A stretch of 6,322 bases of DNA from Coriobacteriia bacterium (GTDB taxonomy: Bacteria; Actinomycetota; Coriobacteriia; Anaerosomatales; SLCP01): NCBI GenBank assembly GCA_007123455.1, contig SKKZ01000260.1, positions 1-6,322 of the forward strand, given 5' to 3'. Shown piece by piece: positions 1-5,025 of this stretch. A program made the translations under genes and the position numbers. How positions within the stretch are numbered: the stretch's first letter is position 1; each line of letters starts with the position of its first letter. The notes beneath the pieces were generated by a model. The model did no database searches, was not told the DNA's origin, and was given only the letters and a program-made list of their open reading frames with translations.

Positions 1-1
1 A

Positions 2-154
2 GAGCAAGTCGCCGAGCGCATGGGCACGACCAAGAGCGCGATCTCACGGCTCGAAGGTCCAGCCAAGCACTCGCCTTCGGTGAGCACGCTCAGGAGATAC
101 GCAGAAGCGGTCGGCTGCGACGTCGAGATCCGGCTCGTGCGCCCGTCGCGATGA
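2..154 (+). CDS. XRE-family HTH regulator, C-terminal part (HigA-like antitoxin?)
   Basis: The window opens inside this gene, and 50 codons are read up to the TGA at 152-154. The visible protein begins EQVAERMGTTKSAISRLEG, which is the second half of a Cro/CI-type helix-turn-helix: the recognition helix carries TTKSAISRLE. It continues with a helix like STLRRYAEAVGCDVEIRLV. The ending of the form LxRYAxAxGxxxxIRLV is typical of short XRE antitoxins paired with HigB/RelE-type toxins, where the protein binds both its toxin and the operon promoter. The partner would normally lie just upstream, outside the window, so the antitoxin role is inferred from the ending and from the other toxin-antitoxin genes alongside. 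A stand-alone regulator is the alternative. Confidence 0.8.
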   Translation, partial: EQVAERMGTTKSAISRLEGPAKHSPSVSTLRRYAEAVGCDVEIRLVRPSR

Positions 155-204
155 GGGGCTCGGACTGGTGGATGGACTCTGGTTAGGTGTCGGCAAGTGC
201 GCCG

Positions 205-213
205 TGCTAGATT
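205..213 (+). promoter_or_regulatory. Candidate extended -10 promoter element for hicBA
   Basis: TGCTAGATT reads as an extended -10 (TGn followed by TAGATT, 5 of 6 to TATAAT). It lies 20 nt before the chosen hicB ATG. No convincing -35 is visible (TTAGGT at 183-188 is weak, spacer 19), which is tolerable for an extended -10. A start about 7 nt downstream would give a very short leader beginning at the GGAGG ribosome-binding site at 221-225. This is motif reading only. Confidence 0.35.
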
Positions 214-233
214 TGTACCTGGAGGTCATGTCT

Positions 234-455
234 ATGAAGCTTCAGTTGACAGCGGTGTTCGAGAAGGTCCCCGAGGGCTATATCGGCTACGTCGAGGAAC
301 TCCCCGGGGCCAACACGCAGGCACCGACCCTCGAGGAGGCACGTACCAACCTCGTTGAAGCCGTGGAACTCGTCCTCCAAGCCAATCGGACTCTCGCCGA
401 AGAGCGCCTCGGAGATCGCGAAGTCATACGCGAGCCCCTCAGCATCACCGCGTGA
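234..455 (+). CDS. hicB: HicB-family antitoxin
   Basis: This is a 73-residue protein of the HicB-like (UPF0150) antitoxin family. It has a short partial RNase-H-like fold that binds and blocks the HicA mRNA-interferase. The segment GYIGYVEELPGANTQAPTLE followed by EARTNLVEAVELVL is the family signature: a strand, then the PG..T.G/A.T.EEA turn into a helix. The start is chosen at ATG 234 because GGAGG at 221-225 lies 8 nt upstream. The in-frame ATG at 228 would be only 2 nt from it, and reading from 168 gives an N-terminus without family resemblance. The protein ends soon after the core domain, with no clear helix-turn-helix or ribbon-helix-helix tail, so autoregulation would have to use the core domain or an outside regulator. 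It overlaps hicA by 4 nt, implying translational coupling. Confidence 0.9.
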   Translation: MKLQLTAVFEKVPEGYIGYVEELPGANTQAPTLEEARTNLVEAVELVLQANRTLAEERLGDREVIREPLSITA

Positions 456-637
456 AACGGTCGGACCTGCTCCGGCACCTGAAGACTCACGGTTGCGAAC
501 TCCTTCGCGAAGGTGGCACCCACTCCGTGTACGTGAACCGCACCGCCGGCAAGGCGACCGCCATTCCCCGGCACCGCGAGATCAACGAGTTCCTCGCACG
601 GAAGGTCTGCCGAGACCTCGAGATCCCAGAACCGTGA
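452..637 (+). CDS. hicA: HicA-family mRNA interferase toxin
   Basis: This is a 61-residue toxin of the HicA (YcfA) family with a double-stranded-RNA-binding-like fold that cleaves mRNA. The order of features matches the family: MKRSDLLRHLKTHGCELLREGG (lysine/arginine-rich first helix), then GTHSVYVN with the presumed catalytic His24, then AIPRHREINEFLARKV, which matches the conserved (I/V)PRH..(E/I)N.FLA.. segment. Length and His position are normal, so it appears intact. Translation starts at GTG 452, whose GTGA contains the hicB stop. The order is hicB then hicA, the reverse of the arrangement in E. coli but common elsewhere. HicB should neutralise it. Confidence in family is high; activity is inferred. 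Confidence 0.92.
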   Translation: MKRSDLLRHLKTHGCELLREGGTHSVYVNRTAGKATAIPRHREINEFLARKVCRDLEIPEP

Positions 638-652
638 TCGGGGGGACACGAA

Positions 653-701
653 CCCACCCGAGCTGATGCTCGGGGCCCACCCGAGTGCGCCAGGCCACTC
701 G
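653..701 (+). repeat. Two tandem stem-loops with a 10-bp direct repeat downstream of hicA
   Basis: CCCGAGC-TGAT-GCTCGGG at 657-674 is a perfect 7-bp stem with a 4-nt loop. CGAGTG (682-687) and CACTCG (696-701) form a second 6-bp stem with an 8-nt loop. The motif CCCACCCGAG occurs twice, at 653-662 and 676-685, so the 5' side of each stem starts from the same repeated sequence. The structure begins 19 nt after the hicA stop. It could serve as a transcription end or RNA-stability element for hicBA. There is no T-run, so it is not a standard intrinsic terminator. Confidence 0.5.
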
Positions 702-750
702 CCTCGTAAGGGATCAGATAGACGCTGTTAAGCGCCCCTCCGCACGCTCT

Positions 751-768
751 ACTCATTGCGCAGTGAGT
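751..768. promoter_or_regulatory. Near-perfect 18-bp dyad, candidate operator of the DUF1016 gene
   Basis: ACTCATTGC/GCAGTGAGT is symmetric around 759/760, with 8 of 9 positions pairing (only T756/G763 fails). It ends 20 nt before the chosen ATG of the DUF1016 nuclease gene, in the usual place for an operator. It also covers the alternative TTG start at 756, which argues against that start. The binding protein is unknown; the XRE or HTH proteins of this island are possible but unproven. Confidence 0.45.
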
Positions 769-788
769 TCATCGCGGAAGGCGGCGTC

Positions 789-1802
789 ATGAGTGAAGAG
801 GATGGCCCCCGCACAGAGGCTGTGGAGAACGCGCTCTTCAGCGACATCTCCGAGCTGATCGAGCGGACACGGCAACGAGTGTCCGTCACAGTCAACACCG
901 AGCTTGTCGTGCTCTACTGGCACATCGGAAAGCGCGTCCGTGAGGACGTGCTTGGCGGAGAGCGCGCCGCTTACGGTCAAGAAATCATCAGGCGCCTCGC
1001 CGCTCGGCTGACTCGAGAGTACGGACGCGGCTACAGCTGGCGGAATCTCTTCCGCATGGTGCAGTTCGCTGGTCTCTACCCGGATCCGGAGATTTTGCCG
1101 ACACTGTCGGCAAAATTGGGCTGGAGCCACATCGCCGAGCTCCTGCTACTGAACGACACGGATGAGCGCGAGTTCTACGCTGCTCACGCCGCGCGTGAAC
1201 GCTGGAGCGTGCGCACATTGCGCGAGCGCATCGCGAGTCAGCTCTACGTGCGCACCATCACCGACGATGACTCCGCCGACCAGATCATTGCTGCCAACTC
1301 GGAATCGCAGGTACCTGACGAAGCGGGCCCGAACACCGTCTTCCGAGATCCGTACGTGCTCGACTTTCTCGGCCTGCCAAGCAAGCACACGGAGTCCCAG
1401 CTCGAGACAGCCATCCTCGACGAGATCCAGCGATTCCTGCTGGAACTTGGAGTCGGGTTCGCCTTCGTCGAGCGCCAGAAGCGCATGACCGTGGACAATC
1501 GCGACTTTCGCCTCGACCTGCTCCTCTACCACATCACAGAGCGCTGCTACGTCGCTGTCGAACTCAAGACCCGCCCGCTCGATCCGGGCGACTACGGTCA
1601 GATGCTGCTCTACCTGCGCTGGCTCGACGCCCACCAGCGCCACCCGGGCGACTTAGCCCCGGTTGGCCTCATCCTGTGCACGGACAAGGGAGCCGAGCAG
1701 GTAAAGCTGCTCGGCCTGGACTCGGGAGAGATCCGCGCGGCCCGGTACCTCACCCGGGACGTCCGCGAGAAGCTGCCAGCACGGTTGGAGGCGATGAGGT
1801 AG
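789..1802 (+). CDS. DUF1016 / YhcG-type PDDEXK nuclease
   Basis: This 337-residue protein has the two-part layout of the DUF1016 (YhcG) family. The N-terminal domain includes NTELVVLYWHIGKRV (about residues 36-50), GYSWRNLFRM and the hallmark TLSAKLGWSH (about 105-114). The C-terminal PDDEXK nuclease domain shows D243 in FRLDLLLYH, E258 and K260 in VAVELKT, and Q271/Y275 in GQMLLYL, so the catalytic set is complete. It is expected to cut DNA, and the family is often found near restriction-modification and other defence genes; the biological role here is inferred. ATG 789 is preferred because GGAAGG (776-781) lies 7 nt upstream; a TTG at 756 would add 11 residues but falls inside a dyad. No methylase or other obvious partner is adjacent. 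The gene contains a striking internal palindrome (separate entry). Confidence 0.92.
   Translation: MSEEDGPRTEAVENALFSDISELIERTRQRVSVTVNTELVVLYWHIGKRVREDVLGGERAAYGQEIIRRLAARLTREYGRGYSWRNLFRMVQFAGLYPDPEILPTLSAKLGWSHIAELLLLNDTDEREFYAAHAARERWSVRTLRERIASQLYVRTITDDDSADQIIAANSESQVPDEAGPNTVFRDPYVLDFLGLPSKHTESQLETAILDEIQRFLLELGVGFAFVERQKRMTVDNRDFRLDLLLYHITERCYVAVELKTRPLDPGDYGQMLLYLRWLDAHQRHPGDLAPVGLILCTDKGAEQVKLLGLDSGEIRAARYLTRDVREKLPARLEAMR
1092..1116. repeat. Perfect 12-bp-arm palindrome within the DUF1016 gene
   Basis: ATTTTGCCGACA (1092-1103), a single C at 1104, then TGTCGGCAAAAT (1105-1116) form a perfect inverted repeat. It encodes residues 102-109 and the next base (ILPTLSAK), part of the conserved DUF1016 motif. 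The codons ATT, TTG, ACA, GCA, AAA and the following TTG are A/T-rich compared with the G/C-ending codons of the rest of the gene. Protein coding alone does not require this symmetry. Confidence 0.9.
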
Positions 1803-1877
1803 CGGTTGCGGCGGCGGCGGCCACGTCTGGATTCCGTCGAACGGCCGCTACGCGCTGGTTTTCACTCATGACAGATG

Positions 1878-1896
1878 TTACGCTTATTACACTTAC
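1878..1896 (+). promoter_or_regulatory. Triple TTAC motif and candidate -10 upstream of the HTH-PIN pair
   Basis: TTAC occurs at 1878-1881, 1887-1890 and 1893-1896 in an AT-rich patch that stands out from the GC-rich surroundings. TACACT (1888-1893, 4 of 6 to TATAAT with the key T, A and T) could be the -10. ATGACA at 1868-1873 resembles a -35 but is only 14 nt away. The repeats could be binding sites through which the downstream HTH protein controls its own operon. This is motif reading without a comparison set. Confidence 0.35.
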
Positions 1897-1924
1897 GGGA
1901 ATGCAGACGTGGAGAGGTGAGGTC

Positions 1925-2383
1925 ATGAGCCGCCCATACAGGATGCGGGATTCGGGCGAGTCGATCGTCCCGGACTCCGCAGATTCCGAGTCCGCCAAGA
2001 GGCTTCTCGACTTCATCGCCCGGGAAGGGGACAGCGGTGCGCCGCGGCTTGTCAGCCAGAGTGGCCTGGAGGTGCATCTGTCTCCTGCCGTATACCGCGC
2101 ATTGGAGGAAGCCGCCGAAGCGGTAGCCGGCGGCAGCGCGGTCACGGTGCTGCCGACACGGCACGAACTAACCAGCACTCAGGCGTCAGATGTCCTCAAC
2201 GTGTCTCGCCCCCACCTCGTAGGGCTCCTCGATGCGGGCGAGATTCCGTTTCACAAGGTAGGATCGCATCGGCGGATTCGTCTCGATGATCTCCTGGCGT
2301 ACCGGCGACGTCGCGACATCGGTCGACGCGAGACGCTGAGACGGCTCACCCGCGATGCACAAGATGCCGGCATGGACTTCTGA
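1925..2383 (+). CDS. Excisionase-type HTH protein, probable antitoxin of the PIN gene
   Basis: This 152-residue protein has a C-terminal HTH_17/excisionase-like (MerR-related) DNA-binding domain at about residues 82-130: LTSTQASDVLNVSRPHLVGL, then LLDAGEIPFHKVGSHRRI, then RLDDLLAYRRRR. That is the standard helix-turn-helix plus wing (G.HRRI) plus arginine-rich helix. The N-terminal 75 residues are variable and helical (SPAVYRALEEAAEAVAGG) and could form the toxin-binding part. ATG 1925 is chosen because GGAGAGG (1911-1917) lies 7 nt upstream. In-frame ATGs at 1868 and 1901 lack such a site, and 1868 lies within the presumed promoter. The stop is 3 nt before the PIN gene, so the two are co-transcribed. 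The role as antitoxin and autorepressor is inferred from this pairing, which recurs in bacteria. Confidence 0.85.
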   Translation: MSRPYRMRDSGESIVPDSADSESAKRLLDFIAREGDSGAPRLVSQSGLEVHLSPAVYRALEEAAEAVAGGSAVTVLPTRHELTSTQASDVLNVSRPHLVGLLDAGEIPFHKVGSHRRIRLDDLLAYRRRRDIGRRETLRRLTRDAQDAGMDF

Positions 2384-2386
2384 TCC

Positions 2387-2956
2387 GTGGCACTCCGCGT
2401 CGTTCTTGATGCCTGCGTGCTCTACCCGGTAGCTCTGCGGGATTGCCTGCTCAGGGTCGCAGAACTCGACCTCCTGCAGATCGTCTGGAGCCGACGCATC
2501 CTCGATGAGATGAAGGTGGCGATTCTCAGGCGGCGCCCGGACATCGACAGCCCGAGGATCGACCTCATGATCGACATGATGCGAACCGCATTCCCGGAGG
2601 CGGAAGTCGACGGCTGGGAAGCCCTTGGGGGCCAGATGCGTAACGAACCCAACGACCGGCATGTGCTCGCCCTCGCCGTACACGCACGGGCACAGATGGT
2701 GGTCACCGCGAACCTGAAGCACTTCCCGGCTGATGCCTGCGACCCGTACGCCGTCGAGGCGATTACGCCGGATGATCTTCTCTGCCGTCTCCTGGAGAGC
2801 AGCGCGCCGACCGTGATCCGCGTGATCCGCCAGTTCTCTGAAGACACCCCCAGCAACCCGCCGATGTCGGTTGACGAGATCCTGCAGGCCATCGGCCGTT
2901 CGACACCGTTGTTCGCCGAGCGCGCACGGGCGCTGCTCTCGCAGCTCGGCGACTGA
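2387..2956 (+). CDS. PIN-domain ribonuclease toxin (PIN_3 type)
   Basis: This 189-residue protein starts at GTG 2387. The N-terminal two thirds is a PIN domain of the PIN_3 (PF13470-like) group: VVLDACVLYP with D8, ILDEM with E41, NDRHVLALAVHARAQMVV with D90, and TANLKHFP with N109. These acidic residues would bind the metal for RNA cleavage; N109 stands where many VapC proteins carry the fourth acid, which is usual for this subgroup. The C-terminal 60 residues, including PPMSVDEILQAIGRSTPLFA, form a helical tail absent from short VapC toxins. It follows the HTH gene by 3 nt, so toxin (this gene) and antitoxin (upstream) is the likely arrangement. It is convergent with the wecB-like gene. The specific RNA target cannot be told from sequence. 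Confidence 0.85.
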   Translation: MALRVVLDACVLYPVALRDCLLRVAELDLLQIVWSRRILDEMKVAILRRRPDIDSPRIDLMIDMMRTAFPEAEVDGWEALGGQMRNEPNDRHVLALAVHARAQMVVTANLKHFPADACDPYAVEAITPDDLLCRLLESSAPTVIRVIRQFSEDTPSNPPMSVDEILQAIGRSTPLFAERARALLSQLGD

Positions 2957-3063
2957 AGATCCGTACAGGCCTGGGTAGGCTCCTCTCTCGATCCCTGACC
3001 GACGGCACGGGCTCACTTCGAGACGAACTTCTGGGCAGACCGGCTCGCAGTACTGAAGGCTGC

Positions 3064-4137
3064 CTACCCTCCCGCCAGCACTCGCGCGATCTCCCCGGCG
3101 GCGTGTCCGTCGCCATAGAAGGCGGGCCGCTCGGCAGGCGGTGCGGACGTGCGCACCCCGGCCACCGCGTCTGCGATCCGTTTCGGGTCTACCCCGACGA
3201 GCCGGTTCCACCCGGCCTCGACCGTCTCGACCCACTCGGTCTCCTCGCGAAGCGTCACGCAGGGGATGCCGAAGAAGTACGCCTCCTTCTGCATGCCACC
3301 CGAGTCGGTGAGCAGTGCTGCGGCGCCCCGCAGCAACCCGTTGGACTCCAGGTACGACACCGGCTCGACGAGGGTGAGTCCGGGCGCATCGGCGAACTCG
3401 GCGGCAAGCCCTGAGGCTTCGAGCGCCTTGCGGGTGCGCGGGTGCACCGGCCAGAGCACCGGCAGGTCGAGCGAGGCGAACGTGCGCGTCACGCCGGCGA
3501 GCGCGACCGGATCGTCGGCGGTCGCCGCACGGTGGACGGTCGCGAGATAGTACGCGCCGGACTCGAGCCCGAAGCGCGCCGCCACCTCGGCGGGATCGAC
3601 CCGCTCTGCGAACTCGCGCGCGGTGTCGAGCATGACGTCGCCTACCTGGTGTACGCCGGCGGCGATCCCCTCGGCGGCCAGGTTGGCGACAGCCGCATCG
3701 GTCGGGCAGAAGAGCCACGTGGAGAGATGGTCGGTGAGCACCCGGTTGATCTCCTCGGGCATCTGGCGGTTGAACGAGCGCAGCCCCGCCTCGACGTGCG
3801 CCACCGGGATGTGCAGCTTGGCCGCGGCGAGTCCGCCGGCAAGCGTGGTGTTGGTGTCGCCGTAGACGAGCACTGCATCGGGCGCCAGCTCGACGAGCAG
3901 TTCCTCGATGAGTGCGAGCATCTGGCCGGTCATCGCGCCGTGTCTGCCGCCTGCAACTCCCAGATTGTAGTCGGGCGCCGGGATGCCGAGCTCCTCGAAG
4001 AAGACCTGCGACATCCCGTGGTCGAAGTGCTGGCCGGAGTGCACGAGGATCTCCTCGTTCCCGGCACGAAGCGCCCGGCAGACCGGAGCGGCTTTGATGA
4101 ACTGAGGGCGGGCGCCGATGACAGAGACGATGCGCAC
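3064..4137 (-). CDS. wecB: UDP-N-acetylglucosamine 2-epimerase (non-hydrolysing)
   Basis: This 357-residue cytoplasmic enzyme interconverts UDP-GlcNAc and UDP-ManNAc; WbpI-type relatives act on UDP-GlcNAc3NAcA. The GT-B-like family motifs are all present: VSVIGARPQFIKAAPV at the N-terminus, HSGQHFD (33-39), VYGDTNTT with D94, HVEAGLRS with E116, MPEEINR with E128, TVHRA, WPVHPRT, LTDSGGMQKEA, REETEW, and a final YGDGHAAGEIA. Length is normal. GTG 4137 is chosen because AAGGAG (minus strand, 4151-4146) is 8 nt upstream and the core motif starts at residue 3. Reading further upstream adds 34 residues without family character. It points toward the PIN gene and is divergent from vapBC. The nearby oxidoreductase and aminotransferase suggest it feeds a surface-sugar pathway, where either substrate is possible. 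Confidence 0.95.
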   Translation of the reverse strand: MRIVSVIGARPQFIKAAPVCRALRAGNEEILVHSGQHFDHGMSQVFFEELGIPAPDYNLGVAGGRHGAMTGQMLALIEELLVELAPDAVLVYGDTNTTLAGGLAAAKLHIPVAHVEAGLRSFNRQMPEEINRVLTDHLSTWLFCPTDAAVANLAAEGIAAGVHQVGDVMLDTAREFAERVDPAEVAARFGLESGAYYLATVHRAATADDPVALAGVTRTFASLDLPVLWPVHPRTRKALEASGLAAEFADAPGLTLVEPVSYLESNGLLRGAAALLTDSGGMQKEAYFFGIPCVTLREETEWVETVEAGWNRLVGVDPKRIADAVAGVRTSAPPAERPAFYGDGHAAGEIARVLAGG

Positions 4138-4192
4138 GTGGCTGGCTCCTTCCCGGCAGATCCGGGCGGCGGACGGTGTCGGCTCGCCCAGA

Positions 4193-4240
4193 AGTGTAGC
4201 GCACGCACAGTTGCGCAGTGTCAGAGCGTGAGTATACACT
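4193..4240. promoter_or_regulatory. Interlocked divergent promoter candidates between wecB and vapBC
   Basis: On the plus strand, TTGCGC (4211-4216) and TACACT (4235-4240, within GTATACACT) are 18 nt apart and point at vapBC. On the minus strand, CTGACA (4224-4219, 5 of 6 to TTGACA) and TACACT (4198-4193) point at wecB, but with a long 20-nt spacer. The two -35 elements sit 2 nt apart, so polymerases or a VapBC complex on one promoter would cover the other. The 143-nt gap otherwise holds only the AT-rich stretch 4241-4268 with repeated ACTACT. No Shine-Dalgarno sequence is visible before vapB. Confidence 0.35.
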
Positions 4241-4280
4241 CCATGGTACTACTACTTATCACTACTGATTGGCACCACCG

Positions 4281-4559
4281 ATGGCGAAAGTCAACATCTC
4301 GCTTCCCGACGATCTGCTCGAGCAGATCGACACGCTCGCCGCCGAGCTCGAGCGCTCCCGCAGCGGACTCATGCAGGAAGCCGCCGCGGCGTACGTGACC
4401 CGGGTGCTCGAGGAGCGCCGTAAGGCCGAGCGCGCCGAGAGGATCGACCGGGCGATCGTGCGCGCACGCGCGTTCGCGGAGACGATCGAACCCTTCGACT
4501 CCACAGCGGCGATCCGCGCGGACCGGGATCGCGACGGCCGCAAGGCGGGCGAACCGTGA
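4281..4559 (+). CDS. vapB: Ribbon-helix-helix antitoxin (VapB/CopG type)
   Basis: This is a 92-residue protein. Residues 1-45 are a ribbon-helix-helix domain: MAKVNISLPDDLLEQIDTLA is the DNA-contacting strand and first helix, and ELERSRSGLMQEAAAAYV the turn and second helix (S-R-S-x-L/F pattern). The remaining half is charged and helical (ERRKAERAERIDRAIVRARA), ending in the polar stretch DRDRDGRKAGEP, typical of a toxin-wrapping tail that folds on VapC. The start is taken at ATG 4281 because it begins the RHH strand directly; TTG 4269 would add MAPP and has no better ribosome site. The TGA overlaps the GTG of vapC by 4 nt, giving coupled translation. It should bind the promoter region upstream as a dimer and neutralise VapC. 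Length is slightly above the shortest VapB proteins. Confidence 0.88.
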   Translation: MAKVNISLPDDLLEQIDTLAAELERSRSGLMQEAAAAYVTRVLEERRKAERAERIDRAIVRARAFAETIEPFDSTAAIRADRDRDGRKAGEP

Positions 4560-4978
4560 GGCCGCTTCTCGTGGTCGATGCTTCGGTGGCGGTGAAGTGG
4601 TTCAAGCCGTCCGGCGAGCCGCACCTCGAACAGGCCCTCGAAATGCTCACGGCGCATCGAGACGCGTCCGTGACGTTGGCGGCACCCTCTCTCCTGCGTC
4701 TCGAGGTGATCAACGCCCTGTGGTCGAAGAGCATCGATGCGAACAAGCTCGGCCAGGTCGCACAAGACCTCGATGACTTCGACGTGCTGTGGTTCGAGAT
4801 CGACCACGACCTCACCGAACACGCTGCACGCATCGCCGCGGAGACGTGGCTCACCGTCTACGATGCGGCGTATGTCGCGCTCGCCCTGCGCCTCGACGCT
4901 CCCCTCGTGACGTGCGACGTGAAGATCATCGCCGCCGATGCGTGTTCGACGCGGCCTCTCGGCCAACCGATACGCTAG
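4556..4978 (+). CDS. vapC: VapC-type PIN-domain toxin
   Basis: This 140-residue single PIN-domain ribonuclease is the toxin partner of the gene just upstream. The four metal-binding acids are visible: D8 in VVDASVAVKWF, E50 in LRLEVINALW, D103 in TVYDAAYVALALRLDAPLVT, and D121 in TCDVKI. VDASVAVKWF is the classic VapC opening. Length and order are those of a complete protein. The GTG start at 4556 overlaps the vapB stop (GTGA). VapC enzymes cleave tRNAs or rRNA at specific sites; the target cannot be read from sequence. The TAG stop (4976-4978) also forms part of a possible -10 for the oxidoreductase gene that follows 47 nt later. It differs clearly from the longer PIN_3 protein earlier in the window, so the two are not recent duplicates. 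Confidence 0.92.
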   Translation: MRPLLVVDASVAVKWFKPSGEPHLEQALEMLTAHRDASVTLAAPSLLRLEVINALWSKSIDANKLGQVAQDLDDFDVLWFEIDHDLTEHAARIAAETWLTVYDAAYVALALRLDAPLVTCDVKIIAADACSTRPLGQPIR

Positions 4979-4981
4979 AAT
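4976..4981 (+). promoter_or_regulatory. Candidate -10 for the oxidoreductase operon
   Basis: TAGAAT (5 of 6 to TATAAT) in the context GATACGCTAGAATCG lies 44 nt before the oxidoreductase ATG and overlaps the vapC stop codon. The -35 is not convincing. If real, it lets the sugar genes be expressed separately from vapBC. Confidence 0.35.
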
Positions 4982-5025
4982 CGCACGAGGTCTTCGCAAC
5001 GCCAGATACTGCCTGAGGAGCGCCC

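Noticed and set aside
638..702. tRNA-like fragment on the minus strand (GGGTTCGTGTCCCCCC resembles a T-arm)
   Set aside because: No matching acceptor stem, D-arm or 7-nt anticodon loop can be built around it, so it is not called as a tRNA or attachment site.
756..788. TTG start at 756 for the DUF1016 gene
   Set aside because: It lies inside an 18-bp dyad and has no ribosome site, while ATG 789 has GGAAGG at good spacing and gives a normal N-terminus.
1146..1643. Minus-strand open frame within the DUF1016 gene
   Set aside because: It is fully antisense to a complete conserved nuclease domain and has no recognisable motif.
1676..1924. Upstream extension of the HTH gene to 1676 or 1868
   Set aside because: 1676-1802 overlaps the end of the nuclease gene in another frame. 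1868 falls in the AT-rich promoter-like patch without a ribosome site.
2973..3069. Inverted repeat GGGTAGGC / GCCTACCC between the convergent PIN and wecB-like genes
   Set aside because: The arms are only 8 bp and 81 nt apart, the second enters the epimerase stop, and no T-run follows. It is too weak to call a terminator, and nothing else is evident in this 107-nt gap.
2186..4204. Long minus-strand open frame of 672 codons
   Set aside because: It is arginine-rich and of low complexity, overlaps the wecB-like gene in another frame and crosses the HTH-PIN operon antisense. It is a GC-rich shadow with no recognisable domain.
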